Below are positions 25,463-33,633 of a stretch of DNA of 64,000 nt, piece after piece. The notes beneath the pieces are model-generated. The model was not told the DNA's origin. It made no database searches and saw only the letters and a program-made list of their open reading frames with translations. The stretch comes from CAVTJL01 sp963735065 (lineage in GTDB: Bacteria > Pseudomonadota > Alphaproteobacteria > Geminicoccales > Geminicoccaceae), in the NCBI GenBank assembly GCA_963735065.1, contig CAVTJL010000001.1, positions 2,170,001 to 2,234,000 of the forward strand, in the 5' to 3' direction. How positions within the stretch are numbered: the stretch's first letter is position 1; each line of letters starts with the position of its first letter. Both the position numbers and the translations under genes were made by a program.

Positions 25463-27301
25463 TCAGCTCCCCTCCTCGCTCTGCGCCGCAGCTCCCACGC
25501 CGAATACCTTGGCGAAGAGCTCGGCCCCCGCCGTGTTGCCCGTCCGCACGATCTCCTGGGCCAGCGCCTCCCGGTCGGAGGCGAGGGTCTTCTCGCGGAT
25601 CGTCTCGAGCTGGAGGTCGATCGAGTACGCGTCGAGCGCGTCCTCTGCGCCGAGCAGCGCCTCGGCGACGACGCTGTCGGTCTTCATGATGATCTGCCGC
25701 TCCTTCAGGAGAACCCCTTCGACCGGGTGCTCCTCGTCGGCCGCCTGGCCCAGCGGGCCGCGCTTGAAGCGATAGTAGAGGCGGCCGTCGGGACTCGGCG
25801 GCGGATAGTCGCAATTGTCGCCGGGCTGGGCGTCACGGAAGGCGAAATCGGTCGCGCATTTGTTGAGCAGCACCTGCTCGAGCACGTTGACCGGGCTGCT
25901 GCTCACATTCTGGACCACCGCGATCGTCTTCAGGATGTCCTGACAGAGGCGGTCGACATGCTCCGGCTTCACCACCTCGGCCACGAGCCTGCGCATGCCG
26001 GAGATCGGCTCCTCGCGCCAGCTCTCCGCATTGCCGTTGGAGAAGGCGATGCGCACCTCCTTGAGGTGGGTCTTGGTGATGAAGGCCTGATTGAGCTCGC
26101 GCATGGTGAAGTTGAGCGTGCGCTTCACGTTGATGTTCTTGATTGTCCGCTCGATCACCTCCTCGTCCTCGGTCGAGACGGTGCGCTCGGAGCTGGAGGT
26201 GACGGTGTTCTCGCGGTGCGAGGAGGCCTCGGCCGCGTGCTCCTGCACCGCCTCGTCGACTGCCTTCGAGAACTCCTCGGTCGACGAGCTGTACTCGCCG
26301 CCGCCACCGCCCGAGACGCTGGCGCTCGCGAGCCCGATGCTGCCCGATGCCTCGGCCTCGGCGTGCCAGTTCTCGCTCTTCTCCCGCGTGGCCGCGTCGG
26401 TCGTCTCGCTCATGACCGTCTCGGCGAACCGCTCGCTCGAGCTTTCGTCGACGGAATCGATGATCGAGGAGCCCTGGGCGATCGTCTCCGACGAGGCGCG
26501 CCAGGTGCGCATGCTCATCGTCATGGTCTCGCCCGGCAGGAGCGTCATCGTCTTGACGGTGCGACCGAGGCCGTAGGCGCCCAGGAACGAGCTGATGCCG
26601 ATCACCTGGATGATGAAGAAGGCGGGATCCGGTGGCGCCTCGACATCGATATCGGTCGAGGTCGGTGCCCCGCCCCAGGTGGTGCTGGGCCAACCGACGA
26701 TCCCGTCCTCGATCTTGATCAGACCGTGCTGGAAGGAGATCGCCGCATCGGCCTCCTCGTCCTTCGGCGTGGCACCCGTGCCGCCGGACCCGCCCTGGTC
26801 GCCCAGATCGGGTCCGGGGAGCGGCTCGCCGTCGGTGGTCGACTGGCGCGCCGTCTGGCCCGAGCGCCCCTGTCCCCAGGTCCGCAGCGAGCCGGTCGTC
26901 GCCTGGATCTCGCGCGCCTGCGTGGTCATGGCGAGGGCCGTTCGCCGCAACGGTGCCGCCAGCGCTCGCGGCCGGGTGCGCAGCCGAGCCTCGAACCAGG
27001 ACGAGGTCAAAAGCTCGGGCTTGTGGATGTCCCAGATGCCCGTGTCGCCGCGCTCGAGGCCGAGCTTGTCCGCCCACGGCACGCCCGCCGAGGTCGCCGC
27101 ATCGAGCCAGTACGTGTCGGGGGTGTCCTCGATCTTGATGAGCCGCCGGCCGACATGCTGGCCCGGCTGCGGCAGGTAGGGATCGATCAGCACGCCTGCG
27201 ACCGGCCCGTCCGTCCGCCGGGGCAGGACCGCTGCATCCGGCTGCTCGCGCGTCGTTGACGGGGTGGGCGAACGCCTATTCTTGGACGAGACCGAGGCCA
27301 T
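25463..27301 (-). CDS. 612-aa protein of unknown function with Ser/Glu-rich helical region
   Basis: ATG 27301 has GGAGG 6-7 bp upstream. The N-terminal 190 residues are Pro/Arg/Gly-rich and probably flexible. Residues about 215-260 contain ADAAISFQHGLIKIEDGIVG and a hydrophobic stretch (PAFFIIQVIGISSFLGAYGLG). Then comes RTVKTMTLLPGETMTMSMRT and a long Ser/Glu-rich helical segment, interrupted by a Gly/Ser patch (VSGGGGGEYSSSTEEF). The most conserved-looking part is IERTIKNINVKRTLNFTMRE followed by LNQAFITKTHLKEVRIAFSN. I have met similar uncharacterised proteins in other bacteria but cannot assign a family or function. The downstream partner, 5 bp away, is the possible His/Cys peptidase-like protein. 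Confidence 0.75.
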   Translation of the reverse strand: MASVSSKNRRSPTPSTTREQPDAAVLPRRTDGPVAGVLIDPYLPQPGQHVGRRLIKIEDTPDTYWLDAATSAGVPWADKLGLERGDTGIWDIHKPELLTSSWFEARLRTRPRALAAPLRRTALAMTTQAREIQATTGSLRTWGQGRSGQTARQSTTDGEPLPGPDLGDQGGSGGTGATPKDEEADAAISFQHGLIKIEDGIVGWPSTTWGGAPTSTDIDVEAPPDPAFFIIQVIGISSFLGAYGLGRTVKTMTLLPGETMTMSMRTWRASSETIAQGSSIIDSVDESSSERFAETVMSETTDAATREKSENWHAEAEASGSIGLASASVSGGGGGEYSSSTEEFSKAVDEAVQEHAAEASSHRENTVTSSSERTVSTEDEEVIERTIKNINVKRTLNFTMRELNQAFITKTHLKEVRIAFSNGNAESWREEPISGMRRLVAEVVKPEHVDRLCQDILKTIAVVQNVSSSPVNVLEQVLLNKCATDFAFRDAQPGDNCDYPPPSPDGRLYYRFKRGPLGQAADEEHPVEGVLLKERQIIMKTDSVVAEALLGAEDALDAYSIDLQLETIREKTLASDREALAQEIVRTGNTAGAELFAKVFGVGAAAQSEEGS

Positions 27302-27360
27302 CTCGATTCCTCCGCGCTAAGGGGCCCTCCGGGGCAGGCATCGTAGATTACCAAAAATTC

Positions 27361-27382
27361 ACCTTGGCGCTGTGCCCAAGGT
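27361..27382. promoter_or_regulatory. 22-bp MerR-type palindrome between the unknown unit and the copper oxidase
   Basis: ACCTTGG-N8-CCAAGGT is a perfect 7-bp inverted repeat. Length and arm sequence resemble operators of MerR-family metal sensors such as CueR (ACCTTCC-N7-GGAAGGT), which sit in the long spacer between -35 and -10. Read forward, TTCACC at the left edge is followed 19 bp later by CACAAG, a weak -10. It lies 145 bp upstream of the multicopper oxidase start and 60 bp from the divergent 612-aa gene. No MerR gene is in the window. Confidence 0.45.
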
Positions 27383-27526
27383 CACAAGCCCGGCTCCGGC
27401 TTCCTCATCACGTCGCATCGGGCGCGGGTGTTTTTCGGACTTCCCTTGAGGTGGGGCCGGTTCGATGCATGGATAGGCTCGGGGCGGCTGGCACTGCGGG
27501 CGACAGAGACGACGGGAGACAATCCG

Positions 27527-29089
27527 ATGGCAGGAATCCCCAGGCGCCATTTTTTCCTGGGCAGCGCGTCGCTCGCGGCACTGGCGCTCGGCGGCGTGCA
27601 CGCCACGCGGGCGAGCGCCGCGGAGCGGCCGGCGCTGCCCATCCCGCCGGAGCTGAGGCCCGACGCGGGCGGCTCCATCGCGCTGACCGCCCAGAAGGGC
27701 CAGCGCTCCTTCCTGCCCGGCGTCACCACGCCGACCTACGGGATCAACGGTCCCTTCCTCGGCCCCGCCGTCAGGGTGCGTCGCGGCCAGAAGGTCGTCA
27801 TGCGGCCGACCAACGCGCTGGACGAGGTCACCACCATGCATTGGCATGGCCTGAAGATCCCGGGCTATGTCGACGGCAGCCCCTATTCCCTCATCAAGCC
27901 GGGCGCCACCTGGGAGGCCGAGCTGGCGATCGACCAGCCGGCGGCCACCTGCTGGTTCCATCCCCACGTCTATCCGGCGACCGCCGAGCAGGTCATCAAG
28001 GGCCTGGCCGGGCTCTTTGTCATCGACGACGACGAGGCCGACGGTCTGGGCCTGCCCTCGGCCTGGGGGCAGGACGACATCCCGCTCATCCTGCAGGACC
28101 GCCGCTTCAACCCCGACGGCTCCTTTTTTCATCGTTTCAACATGGTGGCGGTCACCACGGGCTATATCGGCGACACCATGCTGGTGAACGGTGCCGTCTA
28201 TCCGCAGGCGCGCACCAAACGCGGCTGGCTGCGCTTCCGCCTGCTCAACGGCTCGAACGCCCGCACCTACAGACTGAAGATCTCGGATGGCCGCTCGATG
28301 TTCGTCGTCGCCAGCGACGGCGGCCTGCTGGCCGAGCCCGTCGAGGTCACCGAGCTGCCGGTCTTTTCCGGCGAGCGCTACGAGGTCCTGGTGGACGCCC
28401 GGAGCGGCACCCCCTTCGACCTCGTGACCCTGCCCGTGAAGCAGATGGGCATGAGCCTGCCGCCTTTCGACGGGCCGCTGCCGCTCGTGACGATCGTGCC
28501 CGACGGCGCGGAAGGGAAGGGCAGGCTACCCGACACGCTCGCCCGGCTGCCGCCACTCGCAAAAGACCTGCCGCCGGTGAGCCAGGCGCTGGTCATGGGC
28601 ATGCGCCTCGACGCCGAGGGCATGGGCCTGATGAAGAAGGCGGGGCTGATGAAGATGGAGATGTCGGGCAAGACGGACCCGGCCGTGGTGGAGCGGGTCG
28701 TGAAGCTCATCACGGAGGGGGCGGCCCTGCCGCTCAAGCAGCAGCTCGCCGCCAACACGGTGAACGGCGCACCCTTCGAGATGGGCGTCGTGCCGTTCGG
28801 TGCGGCGATCAACCAGGACCTGCGCTGGCTGATCTCGGAGAGCACGGACCGCATGCTGCATCCCGTGCACATCCACGGCTGCCAGTTCCGCATCGTGTCG
28901 CTGAACGGCAAGGCGCCGCCCGCCTACATGGCCGGCTGGAAGGACGTGGCACCCATCGAGAACGGCGGCGCTTGTGAGATCCAGGTGCGCTTCGAGCATC
29001 CGGCGACCAAGGAGGCGCCCTTCATGGCCCACTGCCACAATCTCGAGCACGAGGACTCCGGCATGATGACCAACTTCACCGTCAGCTAG
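27527..29089 (+). CDS. Multicopper oxidase, CueO/CotA-like
   Basis: 520 aa, a three-cupredoxin-domain periplasmic oxidase that probably oxidises Cu(I) or phenolics with O2. A Tat signal (PRRHFFLGSASLAALALGGV) fits export after copper loading. Copper motifs are complete: HWHG, CWFHPH, HPVHIHGCQF and HCHNLEHEDSGM, the last with the Cys of the T1 site and axial Met. A Met-containing stretch (GLMKKAGLMKMEMSGK) precedes domain 3, shorter than the Met-rich insert of E. coli CueO. ATG 27527 has GGGAG 9 bp upstream. The MerR-like palindrome upstream suggests metal control. Confidence 0.94.
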   Translation: MAGIPRRHFFLGSASLAALALGGVHATRASAAERPALPIPPELRPDAGGSIALTAQKGQRSFLPGVTTPTYGINGPFLGPAVRVRRGQKVVMRPTNALDEVTTMHWHGLKIPGYVDGSPYSLIKPGATWEAELAIDQPAATCWFHPHVYPATAEQVIKGLAGLFVIDDDEADGLGLPSAWGQDDIPLILQDRRFNPDGSFFHRFNMVAVTTGYIGDTMLVNGAVYPQARTKRGWLRFRLLNGSNARTYRLKISDGRSMFVVASDGGLLAEPVEVTELPVFSGERYEVLVDARSGTPFDLVTLPVKQMGMSLPPFDGPLPLVTIVPDGAEGKGRLPDTLARLPPLAKDLPPVSQALVMGMRLDAEGMGLMKKAGLMKMEMSGKTDPAVVERVVKLITEGAALPLKQQLAANTVNGAPFEMGVVPFGAAINQDLRWLISESTDRMLHPVHIHGCQFRIVSLNGKAPPAYMAGWKDVAPIENGGACEIQVRFEHPATKEAPFMAHCHNLEHEDSGMMTNFTVS

Positions 29090-29104
29090 GCGGGGAGGGA
29101 GGTC

Positions 29105-29962
29105 TCAGCGGCCCTGGCCGCGCTCGGGGCCTAGGCGGCCGCGGGCGTGCTCCTCGACGAAGACGTGGGCGTAGAGCTGGGCCACCCACAAGCGCCCCTG
29201 GGCGGTCCGCTCGAGATAGCCCAGCGCCGGGCCGACATAGGGCTCGACCCGCTGCCAGAAGAAGCTGGGATAGGCGTCGGCCAGATCGGCCGGGTCGTTG
29301 CAGCCGAGCTTCTCGGCGATGCCGATCTCGCTGAGCTCGAAATAGAGCGCCGCGAGCTTCCTCAGATAGGCGGGGTCGGCGAGCTGGCCGATCAGGTCGG
29401 CAGCGCGCACCAGCCCGGCCTCGGTGTCGGTCTCGGCATGGTCGCCATCCTCGGGAACCGGGAACCGCGTCAGCTCGATGGCCCGGCACACGCGCTCCAC
29501 GTCCAGGGCACCGATGGCCGAGCAGCGATGACGGACGAAGATCTTGCCCCGCTCGACGTGCCAGGGTGCGAGGAACGCGTCGGTCGAGCCACGCGGTGCC
29601 GTGGTCGTGTTGCCCGCGGCGTCGACGACATAGCGGCCCTGGCTGTCGCCCGGGCAGATGCCGCGCAGATAGCCGATGTCGTGGAGCAGCGTCGCGGCGG
29701 TGAAGTGCAGCCAGTCGCCGGGGCTCACGGCCCGGCCCATGGCCCGCCCGCGCAGGATCGCCTGGCCGACGTCGGCCACGAACAGCGTGTGCATCACGTC
29801 GTGGTACACGGCATCCGTGGCCGCGATGCGCTCGAGCGCCAGACGCGCGGCGGCGCGGATCATCGGGGCGTGGTCGGGCTCGGACTTGCCGAACACCGAG
29901 CGGTAGTTGCGTCCAAGCCGATCGGCGAACGCGTCGATCACCAATGCGAGAGGCTCGAACAT
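29105..29962 (-). CDS. HD-domain metal-dependent phosphohydrolase
   Basis: 285 aa. HD-fold metal ligands are visible: His in AVYHDVMHTLF (54-58) and the HD pair in ATLLHDIGYLRG (94-95), with a later His (VRHRCSAIGA) and Asp (VRAADLIGQL) completing the site. HD proteins hydrolyse phosphomonoesters, phosphodiesters or nucleotides; the substrate is unknown. ATG 29962 has GGGAGGGG upstream. It converges on the multicopper oxidase gene with 15 bp between stops. Confidence 0.85.
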   Translation of the reverse strand: MFEPLALVIDAFADRLGRNYRSVFGKSEPDHAPMIRAAARLALERIAATDAVYHDVMHTLFVADVGQAILRGRAMGRAVSPGDWLHFTAATLLHDIGYLRGICPGDSQGRYVVDAAGNTTTAPRGSTDAFLAPWHVERGKIFVRHRCSAIGALDVERVCRAIELTRFPVPEDGDHAETDTEAGLVRAADLIGQLADPAYLRKLAALYFELSEIGIAEKLGCNDPADLADAYPSFFWQRVEPYVGPALGYLERTAQGRLWVAQLYAHVFVEEHARGRLGPERGQGR

Positions 29963-30171
29963 CGTCCCCTCCCAGCCTTGGGCCGCGATGGGCTGCGTCC
30001 AGCCTCGGGCAAGCTGTGCTAGCGCCTCCGGGAGGTGGCCCGCATTTGCTCCCAGGGCTCCGCATCGGCATGGCGCCTGAGGATCACACTACTTCTTCCG
30101 ACGTGGCGCAATGAGATCCGCGCGTGCCGCCGCGCCTCGCGGGGCATCCTGTCGATCGGGCCCGAGAGAAT

Positions 30172-30612
30172 CTAGCCCTTGTCCTCGCTCGCCTCGGCCG
30201 CCTGGGCGATGCGGATGATGCGCCCCGCCATGTCGAGGATCAGCGCCTCGATCTGCCGCGCCGTCGCCTCGGAGCGGAAGGCCGGAAGCGCGATGCGCAG
30301 CTCGTGCTGCACCGACCCGGGCGCCGGCAGCTCCGGCCGCCGCTGCGGATGGGCCGCCTCGTAGAGCGCCAGGAGCTCCTCGCGCTCGGCCGCGGAGAGA
30401 TGGCAGATGTCGATGATGATGGGCAGGTCGGCGGCCGGGATCGGCACGCCGTAGAGCGGGTTCGTGATCTGCGAGACGAAGCTCTTGTGCTTGCCCAGCG
30501 CCAAGGCGAGGCGGCCGCGCAGGCCCGAGGGCCGGCGCTCGATGAAGGCCCTGAGCAGGGTCTTGTAGGCGGCGACCGCATCGGCCCGGCCGGCGCGTCG
30601 GTCCGCCGCCAA
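30172..30612 (-). CDS. Putative helix-turn-helix protein downstream of the PTS genes
   Basis: 146 aa if the TTG at 30612, 2 bp after the enzyme I stop, is used. The ATG at 30741 lies inside enzyme I and only adds Arg/Ala-rich shadow. A lambda-repressor-like helical segment is visible (LRGRLALALGKHKSFVSQIT, where KSFVSQI resembles a recognition helix), followed by LPIIIDICHLSAAEREELLA, typical of XRE-like proteins, and a helical C-terminus. It may regulate the preceding dha/PTS genes or sense their phosphorylation state; that is inference from linkage. I cannot name a family. Confidence 0.65.
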   Translation of the reverse strand: MAADRRAGRADAVAAYKTLLRAFIERRPSGLRGRLALALGKHKSFVSQITNPLYGVPIPAADLPIIIDICHLSAAEREELLALYEAAHPQRRPELPAPGSVQHELRIALPAFRSEATARQIEALILDMAGRIIRIAQAAEASEDKG

Positions 30613-30614
30613 GG

Positions 30615-32207
30615 CTAGCCCTCGAAGCGGCGCACGGCGGCCTTGATCCGCGCCAGCGCCGCCGGCGCCAGCGACAGCCGCCTCAGCCCCAGGCGCAGCA
30701 GCGCTGCCACCGCCTTCTCGTCCGAGGCCATGTCGCCGCACAGGCTCACCGGCAGTTTTGTCCGCTTGCCGTGGGCCACGACCTCGCCGATGAGGCGCAG
30801 CACGGCCGGATGGAGCGGATCGCCCAGCGCCGCGACGCGCCCACCCCCGTCGCGCGAGGCCGCCATCACATACTGGGTGAGATCGTTGCTGCCGATCGAG
30901 AAGAAGGCGGCGGGCAGCGTCTCGATCGCGAGCGCCGAGGCCGGCGTCTCCACCATGATGCCCAGGGGCGGCATCGTTGCCTCGCTGCCTTCCGCTCGAA
31001 GCTCGGCGAGGCAGCGCTCGAAGAACGCGCTCGCCTCCTCGAGCTCGGCCGCGATGGTGACCATCGGCAGCATCACCTTGAGCGGCCCCAGCATCGCCGC
31101 GCGCAAGAGGGCCCGCACCTGCGGCCGGAACAGCTCCGGTCGATCGAGGCAGAGGCGGAGCCCGCGCAGGCCGAGGAAAGGGTTGCTCTCGGCCGGCAGG
31201 CTGACGCCCGGCAAAGGCTTGTCGCCGCCCACGTCGAGCGTGCGCACGATGAGCGGCCTGCCCCCGAGCCGGGCGAGCAGCCTGGCGTAGGCCGCGTATT
31301 GCTCCGCCTCGTCCGGCAGCCGGTCGCGCCCGAGGAACAAGAACTCGGTGCGCATGAGGCCCACGCCGTCGGAGGCCGTGAGCGTCGCATCGTCGACGGC
31401 CTCGGGATCGTCCACATTGACCATCACCTCGACCGGCTCGCCGGACGCGGTGACGGCCGGCTCGCGCACCAGCGCCGCCGCCTCTTTGTCATCGGCCTGC
31501 AGCGCGGCGAGGCGGCTCTCATAGCCTTCCCGCGTGGCGCTCGAGGGATCGAGGATCAGGAGGCCCTCGTCGGCATCGAGCACGGCCAGCGCCGCCGCCT
31601 CCTCGCACCGCCCGAGGCCCGTCACCAAAGGCACGCCGCGCGCCCGGGCCAGCATCGCCACATGCGAGGACGGGCTGCCCGCCTCGAGCACGGCGCCACC
31701 CAGGCTCTTCCAGTCGAGCGCCAGGAAGCGCGACGGCGTGAGGTCATGATCCAGCAGGATGGCCCCGGGCGGCAGCTCCTGCGCGGCCACGCCGCCGGTC
31801 AGATGGGCCAGCACGCGGTCGGTGAGGTCGCGGATGTCGCTGGCGCGCGCCCGGAAATAGTCGTCCTCCGCGGCGTCGTACTCGGCAGCCTGCGCGCCCA
31901 TGCCCTCGCGCCAGGCGACGGCGGCGCCAACACCCTGGCCGATCGCCTCGCGGATGCCCTCGGTCAGCGAGGGATCGTCCAAAAGCTCGATCTGAAAGGC
32001 CAGAATCTCGGCCGCCATGCTCTCCTGGTCGGATGCCAGCGCCTCGAGCTCGGCCTTGGCGGCCTCGAGCGCCGCGTCGAGCCGCGCCAGCTCCTCCTCG
32101 GGCGTTCCCGCGGCAGCGGTCGTCGCCGCCTGACGCGCGGCCCGGACCAGCGGGCCGATGGCGAGGCCGGGCGCCGTGGCGCGCCCCGAGAGCCGCCGCT
32201 CAGTCAT
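30615..32207 (-). CDS. PTS enzyme I (phosphoenolpyruvate-protein phosphotransferase)
   Basis: 530 aa. Takes phosphate from PEP onto a His and passes it to HPr. The phospho-His is about residue 182 in SPSSHVAMLARARG, the domain boundary ILLDHDLTPSR precedes it, and the PEP-binding half has LIVRTLDVGGDKPLPG, NPFLGLRGLRL, GIMVETPASA, FFSIGSNDLTQYVMAASR and the active-site Cys in SLCGDMASD. The length is slightly below the usual 570. ATG 32207 overlaps the HPr stop by 8 bp. Linked to HPr and a DhaM-type IIA, it probably serves the dihydroxyacetone-type phosphorelay rather than sugar transport. Confidence 0.93.
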   Translation of the reverse strand: MTERRLSGRATAPGLAIGPLVRAARQAATTAAAGTPEEELARLDAALEAAKAELEALASDQESMAAEILAFQIELLDDPSLTEGIREAIGQGVGAAVAWREGMGAQAAEYDAAEDDYFRARASDIRDLTDRVLAHLTGGVAAQELPPGAILLDHDLTPSRFLALDWKSLGGAVLEAGSPSSHVAMLARARGVPLVTGLGRCEEAAALAVLDADEGLLILDPSSATREGYESRLAALQADDKEAAALVREPAVTASGEPVEVMVNVDDPEAVDDATLTASDGVGLMRTEFLFLGRDRLPDEAEQYAAYARLLARLGGRPLIVRTLDVGGDKPLPGVSLPAESNPFLGLRGLRLCLDRPELFRPQVRALLRAAMLGPLKVMLPMVTIAAELEEASAFFERCLAELRAEGSEATMPPLGIMVETPASALAIETLPAAFFSIGSNDLTQYVMAASRDGGGRVAALGDPLHPAVLRLIGEVVAHGKRTKLPVSLCGDMASDEKAVAALLRLGLRRLSLAPAALARIKAAVRRFEG

Positions 32208-32484
32208 GACCCTCGTCGAAATCGCGCCGCACGAGCCCCGCCAGCTCCTCGATCGCGGCAGCGGCACCATCGCCCTCGGCCTCGAGATCGATGGCCGTGC
32301 CGGTGCGGAACTTGAGGCCCATCACCTTGACGATGCTCTTCGCATCCACCCAGTCGCCGTCCGGCGACCGGCGCAGGCGGATGCGGGCCTGAAACGTCTT
32401 CGCGAGCTTGGTCAGCTTCACGGCCGGACGCGCATGCAGCCCGGTCGGGTGGGTGATCGTGACGGTGGCGTTGGCGGCCGTCAT
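32200..32484 (-). CDS. HPr family phosphocarrier protein
   Basis: 94 aa. The phosphorylated His is His17 in THPTGLHARPAVKL. The segment AKSIVKVMGL contains a Ser equivalent to the regulatory Ser46 of HPr. An HPr kinase is not in the window, so that site may be vestigial. The ATG overlaps the stop of the DhaM-type gene by 4 bp (ATGA). It relays phosphate from the adjacent enzyme I to the IIA-like DhaM. Confidence 0.93.
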   Translation of the reverse strand: MTAANATVTITHPTGLHARPAVKLTKLAKTFQARIRLRRSPDGDWVDAKSIVKVMGLKFRTGTAIDLEAEGDGAAAAIEELAGLVRRDFDEGHD

Positions 32485-32870
32485 GGGCTCAGCTCCTCGG
32501 CCGCGGCACAGACCTCGTCCAGCGTGCTGCCGCCCGACGCCTCGGTCGCGGCGACGACCGCACCCTCGACCACCGGGGCGGAGCAGATGCGCACGCGCGC
32601 CGCCTGGTCGGGCTCCAGCATCTCGATCGCCATCTCGGCGTTCATCTCGGCCCCGCCGAGATCGACCATCACGGCGACGCCGGCCTCGTTCCACACCTGC
32701 TCGATGGCGCTCTTGATCTTCGCCGGGTCGGTGCCGAGGCCGCCTGCGGGATCGCCGCCGGTCCACGCACAGGGCACCTCGTCGCCCACCATCTGCCGCA
32801 CCATGTCGCCCGCCCCCTCGGCCACCTTGGGCGAGTGCGAGACGATGACGATGGCGACGATGCCGCTCAT
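32481..32870 (-). CDS. dhaM: DhaM-type PTS IIA (mannose-family EIIA fold)
   Basis: 129 aa. The active His is about residue 12 in IVSHSPKVAEG, the hallmark of the mannose-IIA/DhaM N-domain. Other matches are WNEAGVAVMVDLGGAEMNAE and the C-terminal VAATEASGGSTLDEV. In E. coli DhaM is a fusion of IIA, HPr and an EI domain; here the three parts are separate adjacent genes. It phosphorylates ADP bound to DhaL. The stop and start codons overlap HPr and DhaL by 4 bp each. Confidence 0.9.
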   Translation of the reverse strand: MSGIVAIVIVSHSPKVAEGAGDMVRQMVGDEVPCAWTGGDPAGGLGTDPAKIKSAIEQVWNEAGVAVMVDLGGAEMNAEMAIEMLEPDQAARVRICSAPVVEGAVVAATEASGGSTLDEVCAAAEELSP

Positions 32871-33472
32871 GCCGTGCGCTCCAGCACCCCGCACACGGTC
32901 CTGATCAGGAGCTGGGACGAGGTGGCGCCGGGGTCGTAGTGGCCGCGCGAGCGCTCGCCCAGGAACGATGCCCGGCCGCGCGTCGCCACCATGTCCTTCG
33001 TGGCCTCGCGGCTGGCGTCGGCGACCTCGCAGGCGCGCTTCAGCCGTGCGGCCTCATCGCCCTCCTCGCGCAGCGCCGCCAGCACCGGCACCAGCACATC
33101 CAGCATCGTCTTGGCACCGACATCGGACTTGCCGCGCCGCTTCACGGCCTCGACGCCCTCGCCCAGGGCATCGACCCAGCCCTTGCCCGCCGAGGCAGCC
33201 TTGCCGGTCGACATCAAAAGGCTGCCATAGAGCGGCCCCGAGGCGCCGCCCACCGTGGTGACGAGCAGCATGCCCGCCTTCTGCAGCGCCTCGCCCGGCG
33301 GCAGTGCCGCCAGCGTGTCGCGCTGGGCCAGGATCGCCTTGAAGCCGCGCTTCATGTTGTTGCCGTGGTCGCCGTCGCCGATGGCCTGGTCCAGCCGGGT
33401 CAGCTCATCGGCGGCGGCGTCGATCGCGGCGGCGGCGCTGTCGATCAGGTCGCGTATCAGGGCTTCGCTCAT
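32867..33472 (-). CDS. dhaL: DhaL-type ADP-binding subunit of dihydroxyacetone kinase
   Basis: 201 aa, all-helical. The Mg-binding Asp triad is in RLDQAIGDGDHGNNM (Asp28, 33, 35), with GGASGPLYGSLLM and the nucleotide-contacting C-terminus ASFLGERSRGHYDPGATSS. In PTS-type systems DhaL carries ADP that is phosphorylated by DhaM and then phosphorylates dihydroxyacetone held on DhaK. No dhaK precedes or follows. ATG 33472 was chosen; the ribosome-binding site is weak. It is first in a five-gene cluster with 4-8 bp overlaps, or 2 bp for the last gene. The 161-bp upstream gap has an AT-rich tract (AGTTTAGTTTAG near 33617) that may be promoter or operator. Confidence 0.9.
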   Translation of the reverse strand: MSEALIRDLIDSAAAAIDAAADELTRLDQAIGDGDHGNNMKRGFKAILAQRDTLAALPPGEALQKAGMLLVTTVGGASGPLYGSLLMSTGKAASAGKGWVDALGEGVEAVKRRGKSDVGAKTMLDVLVPVLAALREEGDEAARLKRACEVADASREATKDMVATRGRASFLGERSRGHYDPGATSSQLLIRTVCGVLERTA

Positions 33473-33633
33473 CGGAGATCCGTCAGGCTGGAAGGTGCCG
33501 GCAGCCGGCGCGCTCGAGAGCGGTCGCCGTCGGCATGCCGCCCGGCGTCGAGAACGGTTCCCGCATCCAAGGCCTGCTCCCCTCTCGTCGACCCACCGCA
33601 GCCTTGCCGGCACGGAGTTTAGTTTAGTGATGT

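Noticed and set aside
30613..30741. Upstream ATG at 30741 for the HTH-like gene
   Set aside because: Would place 43 Arg/Ala/Gly-rich codons inside enzyme I; the TTG at 30612, 2 bp after that stop, gives a sensible N-terminus.
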